The notes beneath the pieces were generated by a model. The model was not told the origin of the DNA and searched no databases. It was given only the letters and a program-made list of their open reading frames with translations. Shown here one piece after another: positions 13,233-17,613 of a stretch of 17,613 nt of DNA. The DNA is from Alkalibacillus silvisoli (GTDB lineage Bacteria; Bacillota; Bacilli; Bacillales; Alkalibacillaceae), in NCBI RefSeq assembly GCF_039521975.1, contig NZ_BAAACZ010000021.1, positions 1 to 17,613 on the forward strand, given 5' to 3'. The translations under genes were made by a program, and so were the position numbers. Numbering within the stretch: position 1 is the first letter of the stretch; the number at the start of each line of letters is the position of its first letter.

Positions 13233-13270
13233 AAGATGTAGAGCCTTAATAAGCTCTACATCTTTATTTT
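13233..13270. terminator. Bidirectional terminator between the EAL gene and the ABC membrane subunit gene
   Basis: AAGATGTAGAGC (13233-13244) pairs perfectly with GCTCTACATCTT (13253-13264) around an 8-nt loop, followed on the plus strand by TATTTT and flanked on the left by an A/T-rich stretch. The TAG stop of the minus-strand gene lies inside the stem (13256-13258). Confidence 0.9.
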
Positions 13271-13954
13271 AATATCCCGTGTTAAGATGCGATTTACTCG
13301 CATTAAGATTAGTGTTAACACGATCGTTAAAGTCGCAGATAGAATAAACGGAATATCACCGAAGTTTATACTCAGTTCAAAAATCTCAATATCTTCACCC
13401 CAAAAGGCACCATTAATCATGACGATCAATATAGAGGTAAAGATAAATCCTAATCCTTTCAACCAACCGTATCGGTAAAACCCAGATGTAATAAACCAAC
13501 CAATGACGAAATAGAACAAAATGGCGAGAATATATGCGATCAGCTCTGTTACTAAACCACTAAATGAAATGTGACTATAGCCTAATTCAAGTGGTGTAGC
13601 TAGAACGAATAACCCTTCTATACCAAACAGCGCAAGGAAAATAAGTGGAATTGTAATAGCTAATCCTATTGCTGAATAGGCAGTTCCATAATAATATTCC
13701 TTTCTTGTAATCCCAGTTTGGACAAAGAATGTTAAGAAAACATAGACAGAAAGTAACCCGATTATGAGCATAAATATTTTAGTTGGCTCTATTGACATTG
13801 ACAGTAAATGACCTAAATCTTCTGGTTCGAAACCAATGACATGATAAAAACCTAATAATATATACCGAATAATCGTTACTCCAATTATTAACCATAACGA
13901 CCACTTCAATTGTTCTTTGTAAAGGTCTTTCGTAATTTCCCAATGTCTATACAT
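13256..13954 (-). CDS. ABC transporter membrane subunit (partner of the YtrB-like ATPase)
   Basis: I start at ATG 13954, which has GGAGG six bases upstream; the in-frame ATG at 13960 abuts that ribosome binding site and is unlikely to be used. The 232-residue product has about six hydrophobic segments and no recognisable catalytic motif. It overlaps the ATPase gene by 8 bp, showing translational coupling. Its position as third gene of a GntR-ATPase-membrane set indicates the permease of an ABC-2-like exporter, as in ytr-type operons of Bacillus. These often respond to cell-wall-active agents, but the substrate here is unknown. Its stop lies within the shared terminator stem. Confidence 0.8.
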   Translation of the reverse strand: MYRHWEITKDLYKEQLKWSLWLIIGVTIIRYILLGFYHVIGFEPEDLGHLLSMSIEPTKIFMLIIGLLSVYVFLTFFVQTGITRKEYYYGTAYSAIGLAITIPLIFLALFGIEGLFVLATPLELGYSHISFSGLVTELIAYILAILFYFVIGWFITSGFYRYGWLKGLGFIFTSILIVMINGAFWGEDIEIFELSINFGDIPFILSATLTIVLTLILMRVNRILTRDIKIKM

Positions 13955-14825
13955 CTTCATCCTCCTCTTTTGTTAATTGCGTAAATAAATCCTGTAATGT
14001 AGCAGAACTAACCTCGAGGCCATTTTTTTGTGCTAATGATTGTTCATGATCTGTTAATTCCCCGTAGATAAATGATGATTTCGTACCACCTAATTGTTGT
14101 TCTTTTAAGACGCGATGTCCTTGGACGAATTCATTGACAACACTTTCATTACCTGTAATATGAATCCCTTTTGAAATAAAGTCTTCGTAATTGTCATGGA
14201 TAAGCAATGAACCGTGATGGATCATGATGACTTCATCAAAGAGGTGGTCCATTTCTGATACGAGATGTGTTGATAAAATCATAATTCTCGGATGGTGTGT
14301 TTGTTCTTGTAAAATCTCTTGATAAAACATCTCTCGTGTTGGGACATCCATACCGAGATAAGACTCATCAAATATCGTAATTGGTGATCGACTTGATAAA
14401 CCAATTGTGACGTTAAATGCTGACTGCATTCCCTTAGATAAATCTTTAATAGGTTTATTTAATGGGAGTTTAAACTTTTTAATCAGTTTATCTGCATACT
14501 CTTGGTCGAAATAAGGTCGGTATTTTTTAGCTGCATCAATCATTTTCTTTACTTTTTCGGTTTCTTCACTGTAATCCTGGTCATAGATAAAACTGATTTG
14601 TTGCATTGCCTCAGGGTTTTCAAACACTTCTTGACCATTAACTTCAATCGAACCTTCTGATTGCTTCTGATAGGCGGCTATTAATGAAAGGAGCGATGTC
14701 TTTCCAGCTCCATTTCTTCCTAATAAGCCATATGTTTTCCCTTGCTTTAGCTTAAAAGAAATATCATCTAAAGCTTTGAAGTCACCGTACTTTAAATTAA
14801 CGTTACGTATCTCTAGAGAATTCAT
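13947..14825 (-). CDS. ABC transporter ATP-binding protein (YtrB/YhcG-like)
   Basis: This 292-residue protein has a single ABC domain: Walker A GRNGAGKTS (36-44), Q-loop Q83, signature LSKGMQ (129-134, a variant of LSGGQ common in this group), Walker B IFDE (D153, E154), D-loop D160 in YLGMD, and switch H187 (STHLVS). The usual 'DEPT.GLD' is DESYLGMD. The last 90 residues form a separate acidic C-terminal region. It would drive the membrane subunit encoded next, probably as an exporter or membrane-stress module. Its ATG shares its A with the GntR stop (TAATG), so the pair is translationally coupled. Confidence 0.92.
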   Translation of the reverse strand: MNSLEIRNVNLKYGDFKALDDISFKLKQGKTYGLLGRNGAGKTSLLSLIAAYQKQSEGSIEVNGQEVFENPEAMQQISFIYDQDYSEETEKVKKMIDAAKKYRPYFDQEYADKLIKKFKLPLNKPIKDLSKGMQSAFNVTIGLSSRSPITIFDESYLGMDVPTREMFYQEILQEQTHHPRIMILSTHLVSEMDHLFDEVIMIHHGSLLIHDNYEDFISKGIHITGNESVVNEFVQGHRVLKEQQLGGTKSSFIYGELTDHEQSLAQKNGLEVSSATLQDLFTQLTKEEDEDV

Positions 14826-15199
14826 TAATGCTCACGTCCTTTCGTTTGTTTAATTAACTGAATAAGTTCATTTTCAGACATTTGTAATTTATTAGCTTCA
14901 TTAAGCATTCCTTTAATATAATCATCAACGAATGTTTCTTTACGCTTTTGAACTAGCCTTTCCTTTGCCCCAACGCAAACGAACATACCAACACCCCTCT
15001 TTTTATATAAGATCTCTTCATCTACTAGTTGGTTAACACCCTTTGCTACTGTTAAATGATTGACTTTGTAAAAATTGACGAGTTGATTTGTTGATGGAGC
15101 TTGATCATTTCCTTGTAGTTGGTCATTTAGTATTTGATCTTCAATAATTTCACGAATTTGTATGAATATTGGTTTATCATTATGGAATGTTGATGACAA
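14825..15199 (-). CDS. GntR-family regulator, YtrA subfamily
   Basis: I choose TTG 15199 as start because AAAGGTGG lies 8 bases upstream; the upstream ATG at 15232 has no ribosome binding site and would place that site inside the gene. The 124-residue protein has a winged helix-turn-helix (about residues 10-75; PIFIQIREIIEDQI, then STNQLVNFYKVNHLTVAKGV) and a short helical C-terminus, with no large effector domain. This size is typical of YtrA-type regulators, which repress their own ABC-transporter operons. Its promoter region carries four ATAAC repeats just after the transcription start. Expression is probably derepressed by an envelope or antibiotic-type signal, which is inferred from the family. 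Confidence 0.9.
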   Translation of the reverse strand: MSSTFHNDKPIFIQIREIIEDQILNDQLQGNDQAPSTNQLVNFYKVNHLTVAKGVNQLVDEEILYKKRGVGMFVCVGAKERLVQKRKETFVDDYIKGMLNEANKLQMSENELIQLIKQTKGREH

Positions 15200-15232
15200 T
15201 AAAATCACCACCTTTTTTGATATGATTATCAT

Positions 15233-15259
15233 GTTATTGGGTTATGGTTATATAGTTAT
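15233..15259. promoter_or_regulatory. Four GTTAT repeats: probable GntR operator
   Basis: GTTAT occurs at 15233-15237, 15241-15245, 15247-15251 and 15255-15259 (ATAAC on the minus strand). The cluster begins at about +1 of the GntR promoter, a position fit for autorepression. YtrA-type operators are usually inverted repeats, so a direct-repeat operator would be atypical. Confidence 0.4.
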
Positions 15260-15266
15260 GTATATT

Positions 15267-15295
15267 AGTATAATCCTTAGACATAAATAAGTCAA
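15267..15295 (-). promoter_or_regulatory. Promoter of the GntR-ABC operon
   Basis: On the minus strand TTGACT (15290-15295) and TATACT (15267-15272) are spaced by exactly 17 bases. Confidence 0.8.
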
Positions 15296-15349
15296 CCCGA
15301 ATAATTTATGAACAATTTATGAAAAGTGTTTCGTAATGCGTAACTTTTG

Positions 15350-15379
15350 TTGACAAACATTTTCAAAAAAAGTTATAAT
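15350..15379 (+). promoter_or_regulatory. Consensus sigma-A promoter of the acidic lipoprotein gene
   Basis: A perfect TTGACA (15350-15355) and a perfect TATAAT (15374-15379) are spaced by 18 bases, 42 bases upstream of the start codon. This predicts strong constitutive expression unless a repressor intervenes. It is divergent from the GntR promoter and only about 55 bp from it. Confidence 0.88.
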
Positions 15380-15421
15380 TGCCCCTAGTTGAAATTTTGT
15401 GAATTTTAGGGAGGAGTTTCG

Positions 15422-16033
15422 ATGAAGAAATATTTAGCGTTTTTACTTGTTGCAATTATGATTCTAGCAGCATGTAATGGCGAAACTGGTGAAGAAAATG
15501 AAACAGAAGAGCCAGAAGAAAACGGAGAGGAAACAGAAGAAGTGGAAGAAAACGATGAAGAGGAAAGTGAAGAATCTGTATCAGAAGGAAGCGTAGAAGA
15601 CGAAGCACTTAGTGTTGTACGTAGCTATAGTGATGTAATTGGTGAAATTTATGAACCAGGTGCAGATGCTGACTTTGAATCAGTTGACGAGTTAGCAGAC
15701 TATTTAGTAGAAAATGCACCTATTACAGAAGGGCAAGCTAGTGAAATTGCTGGTATTGCTTTAGAAGGTGATGAAGGAAGCCTTACTTGGGCTGAACTTG
15801 ATCGCGCCTTAACACTTGAAGAAGACCAAGCATCAAGCTTCGATACTATTGAGTTAATGGAAGATAACATTCAAGTGAGTAAAACTATTTCTGGCGATGT
15901 AGAGGAAAACCGTGGCCATTATGTTTACAACGTTGTTAATGTTGATGGTGAATGGTTATTTGATAACTTCCACTTTGGCTACCTAGATGGAGAGCATCCA
16001 GATGATCAAGAAGAGGAAGAAGAGGAAGAATAA
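15422..16033 (+). CDS. Highly acidic lipoprotein of unknown function
   Basis: This 203-residue precursor has a lipoprotein signal peptide ending in LAAC, with lipidated C18. An extended Glu-rich linker follows (about 20-57, almost without basic residues), then a folded domain (about 58-192) with SVVRSYSDVIGEIYEPG and a tryptophan-containing C-terminal motif (HYVYNVVNVDGEWLFDNFHF). It ends in seven Glu residues (197-203). That last motif resembles small secreted domains with an 'NVDGEWLF' strand, as in DUF4878/nuclear-transport-factor-like folds, but I cannot name the family. It would be anchored to the outer membrane face. It has a perfect promoter, a GGGAGGAG ribosome binding site and its own terminator. 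The extreme acidity fits a halophilic or alkaliphilic host. Confidence 0.85.
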   Translation: MKKYLAFLLVAIMILAACNGETGEENETEEPEENGEETEEVEENDEEESEESVSEGSVEDEALSVVRSYSDVIGEIYEPGADADFESVDELADYLVENAPITEGQASEIAGIALEGDEGSLTWAELDRALTLEEDQASSFDTIELMEDNIQVSKTISGDVEENRGHYVYNVVNVDGEWLFDNFHFGYLDGEHPDDQEEEEEEE

Positions 16034-16037
16034 TTTG

Positions 16038-16070
16038 AAGGCCTTGACTGTTTATAGTCAAGGCCTTTTT
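16038..16070 (+). terminator. Terminator of the acidic lipoprotein gene
   Basis: AAGGCCTTGACT (16038-16049) pairs perfectly with AGTCAAGGCCTT (16056-16067) around a 6-nt loop, followed by TTT. Confidence 0.93.
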
Positions 16071-16109
16071 ATGTTCAAAAAAACGTCGAAATAATAACTT
16101 ACTTTAGTA

Positions 16110-16137
16110 AAGGAGAGGTTATAAAATGAATATATAA
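16110..16137 (+). other. Minimal leader ORF (Met-Asn-Ile) with a strong ribosome binding site
   Basis: AAAGGAGAGG (16109-16118) is followed 7 bases later by ATG AAT ATA TAA (16126-16137). A second, separate ribosome binding site (GGAGG) then serves the real gene at 16169. It may be a start-stop-like leader that affects expression of the downstream gene, or a relic of a lost gene start. Confidence 0.3.
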
Positions 16138-16168
16138 GACACCTTGTTAAATTATTGGAGGTAAAATT

Positions 16169-17107
16169 ATGAGAGTAGTCGTAATTAGTGTTGGTGTAAT
16201 TATTGTATTAATGAGTAGCATATGGTTTATGCAATCTAGTGAAACAAGTGGCGATGTTACTTTTAAACATATACACGGTTTAGGTTATACGGAAAGTGGT
16301 GAATTATTAGTTGCTGCTCACGATGGCTTGAATATAAAGGATTCTGAATGGTACATGGCCGATGATCGACCTTTACATGATTACATGGGCTTTTCTGTGT
16401 ACGAGTCAGGATTTTATAGTAGCGGTCACCCTGAGCCAGGTTCTGAATTAGAAGACCCTTTAGGTTTAGTGCAGAGTACTGACCAAGGACATACTTTAGA
16501 GATCCATGGGTTTCAAGGTGATATCGATTTTCATCGTTTAGCTGTTGGGTATAACACAGAGGATTTATTTTTATTTAACCCGACGAACCACCCTGATTTG
16601 GGGGATGTTGGCTTTTATTATTCAGCAGATCAAAGTGAGACTTGGCAAGAGGTTGAAGGAGAAGGGCTTGAGAATGTACAAATTACGACTGTTCATAATC
16701 CTGAAGTCGATATAGCTGTCCACCCAGATGAAGAAGGAAAGGTTGCTGTGTCTTCCCTTGACGGTGTATATATTTCAGATGACTACGGAGAAACATTTGA
16801 ACAAATCACCGATGTACCCGGTGGTGTGGCAGTAACTTTTGATTTTAATAATCAATTAGTTGTTTCGACTGTTTCTTCAGAATTGATTAAAGTAGACCTA
16901 GATACTCATGAAAGTGAAACTATGTCAACACCTCCTATAGGTGAGGACATTATAAATTATATTGCTAATGATCCTGCTGATTCAGATGTATATGCAGTTG
17001 CATCTTTTATCCCTAATCAGCCTGAAGATAATTTGTTTATTTATATTTCAGAAGATGGTGGGCAATCTTGGGAGACTAGTGTCGAACAAAGCAAAGCTGT
17101 TCAATAA
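16169..17107 (+). CDS. F510_1955-type BNR/Asp-box beta-propeller protein, membrane-anchored
   Basis: This 312-residue protein has an N-terminal hydrophobic helix (about 3-21) with no lipobox cysteine, so it is a signal anchor or cleavable signal. The rest is a beta-propeller with HIHGLGY (34-40), HDGLNI, the DYMGFSVYESGFYSSGHPEPG segment (71-91) and Asp boxes at STDQGHTL (103-110), SADQSETW (152-159), SDDYGETF (203-210) and SEDGGQSW near the C-terminus. This is the pattern of proteins annotated as F510_1955 family glycosylhydrolases in Bacillaceae. They resemble sortilin and sialidase propellers but have no proven activity. It is extracytoplasmic and acidic. It has a GGAGG site 7 bases before ATG and lies downstream of the acidic lipoprotein, from which a terminator separates it. 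Confidence 0.85.
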   Translation: MRVVVISVGVIIVLMSSIWFMQSSETSGDVTFKHIHGLGYTESGELLVAAHDGLNIKDSEWYMADDRPLHDYMGFSVYESGFYSSGHPEPGSELEDPLGLVQSTDQGHTLEIHGFQGDIDFHRLAVGYNTEDLFLFNPTNHPDLGDVGFYYSADQSETWQEVEGEGLENVQITTVHNPEVDIAVHPDEEGKVAVSSLDGVYISDDYGETFEQITDVPGGVAVTFDFNNQLVVSTVSSELIKVDLDTHESETMSTPPIGEDIINYIANDPADSDVYAVASFIPNQPEDNLFIYISEDGGQSWETSVEQSKAVQ

Positions 17108-17146
17108 TAAAATATCATTAGGGTGTAATTAGTTTTCTTATCTATT

Positions 17147-17176
17147 GAAGCGTTAACCAATTTAGGTTAACGCTTC
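17147..17176 (+). terminator. Hairpin terminator after the BNR-repeat protein gene
   Basis: GAAGCGTTAACC (17147-17158) pairs perfectly with GGTTAACGCTTC (17165-17176) around a 6-nt loop. The tail ATTTAAT is U-poor, so termination may be partial. Confidence 0.75.
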
Positions 17177-17257
17177 ATTTAATACGTCACATAGCTGATT
17201 ATTAAGTGTCTAATTCAAAATCACCTGACGAGTTCATATAGACAGGATATGTGTATT

Positions 17258-17416
17258 TTAAGACATGAAGGACTGTTTAATAGCACCTTTTCCTTGTCCA
17301 ACCCTAACCTCTGCATAAGCACCATTAACGAACGGGATTTGTGGTGGCATATGACCACAATCAATGTCATATGGCCCTTTTTGTTTTTCCTTATATCGTA
17401 ACATAAAGTGATACAT
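17258..17416 (-). CDS. Possible short ORF of 52 codons, unrecognised
   Basis: A minus-strand frame from ATG 17416 to TAA 17258 encodes 52 residues including IDCGHMPPQIPFVNGAYAEV and a Gly/Lys-rich segment ending KQSFMS. Its composition is protein-like and the opposite strand is closed. There is no clear ribosome binding site, and the open frame extends 14 codons further upstream before a TAA, so it may be the 3' remnant of a larger, broken gene. I recognise no family. A dyad with a U-rich flank (CATATGAC/GTCATATG) also falls inside it, which argues for caution. Confidence 0.35.
   Translation of the reverse strand: MYHFMLRYKEKQKGPYDIDCGHMPPQIPFVNGAYAEVRVGQGKGAIKQSFMS
17346..17391 (+). other. 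Dyad with T-rich tail in the right intergenic region
   Basis: CATATGAC (17348-17355) and GTCATATG (17366-17373) are perfect arms around a 10-nt spacer, extended by imperfect GG/GCC, and followed on the plus strand by CTTTTTGTTTTT. It has terminator character but lies within the possible minus-strand ORF. An overlapping dyad TTGTGGT/ACCACAA spans 17339-17360. Confidence 0.35.
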
Positions 17417-17613
17417 AGTATAGAATTTTTTTAGAAAAAAGTTCCAATAAAAACTAGTTTATAGTATAGTAGATAACAGATTATTTATTCATTTTTTCGT
17501 TTATAGAGATAATGATCAATGGAGTACTGTGATCCTGGCCCAACATTTAACGTATTTCCGAAAGAAGTCTCCCTCTTCAAGCGCGTGAAGGGCGTAGCTT
17601 AGGCGGTAAGGGG
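17417..17613. other. Right intergenic end, possible IS200/IS605-type terminal sequence
   Basis: No gene is supported here. From about 17561 the sequence (GAAGTCTCCCTCTTCAAG, then GCGTGAAGGGCGTAGC) turns more GC-rich and forms a hairpin at 17573-17592 with a 7-bp stem. It resembles the region after TnpB genes where IS200/IS605 elements end and the guide (omega) RNA terminates. No TnpB coding sequence precedes it in the window, so it would be a remnant, a short non-autonomous copy or a coincidence. The segment 17417-17560 is A/T-rich and otherwise featureless to me. Confidence 0.25.

Noticed and set aside
15200..15232. Longer GntR protein from ATG 15232
   Set aside because: The AAAGGTGG site fits TTG 15199, and the extension is hydrophobic and absent from the family pattern.
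15222..15232. ATGATTATCAT palindrome, considered as a Fur-type site
   Set aside because: It is too short and matches the 19-bp Fur box poorly; no iron-related gene is adjacent.

Overview
This AT-rich window, with AGGAGG-type ribosome binding sites, canonical sigma-A promoters and many hairpin-plus-U terminators, looks like chromosomal DNA of a Bacillaceae member (Firmicutes). Its exported proteins are strongly acidic, with glutamate-rich lipoprotein linkers and a poly-Glu tail, which suggests a halophilic or alkaliphilic relative of Bacillus. This is inferred from gene content and style; there is no rRNA marker.

Layout. (1) 1-139: the end of what looks like an ISL3-family insertion sequence, abutting the terminator of the next gene. 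(2) 194-8936: a sugar uptake and catabolism locus. A TIM-barrel isomerase-type gene (minus strand) diverges from a seven-gene plus-strand run: LacI-family repressor, Gfo/Idh/MocA oxidoreductase, second TIM-barrel isomerase-type enzyme, second Gfo/Idh/MocA oxidoreductase, lipoprotein solute-binding protein, double-domain ABC ATPase and RbsC-type permease. Similar 14-bp TGTAA-centred dyads lie at both divergent promoters and before the second isomerase gene. A strong terminator at 9004-9037 closes the locus. (3) 9273-9548: a small membrane-anchored Gln/Gly-rich protein. (4) 9802-11488: a CynX/NimT-type MFS transporter, a possible 23-codon microgene and an orphan HEPN-type (nucleotidyltransferase substrate-binding) protein in one tight unit. 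(5) 11535-12286 (minus): a DUF1450/YuzB-like cysteine protein and a membrane protein. (6) 12469-13206: a stand-alone EAL-domain protein. (7) 13256-15199 (minus): a YtrA-like GntR regulator, an ABC ATPase and a membrane subunit, translationally coupled. (8) 15422-17107: an acidic lipoprotein and a BNR/Asp-box protein of the F510_1955 type. (9) 17108-17613: mostly non-coding, with one possible short minus-strand ORF and a right edge resembling an IS200/IS605-type end.

How the genes may work together. The sugar locus pairs two Gfo/Idh/MocA oxidoreductases with two xylose-isomerase-like TIM barrels and a ribose-type ABC importer, and I see no kinase or glycosidase. This is the enzyme set of oxidation-elimination-hydration-reduction routes through 3-keto sugars, of which the levoglucosan pathway (LgdA, LgdB1, LgdB2, LgdC) is the named example; inositol-type catabolism is the main alternative. 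The substrate cannot be read from sequence alone. I found no tRNA, rRNA, CRISPR array or complete mobile element.
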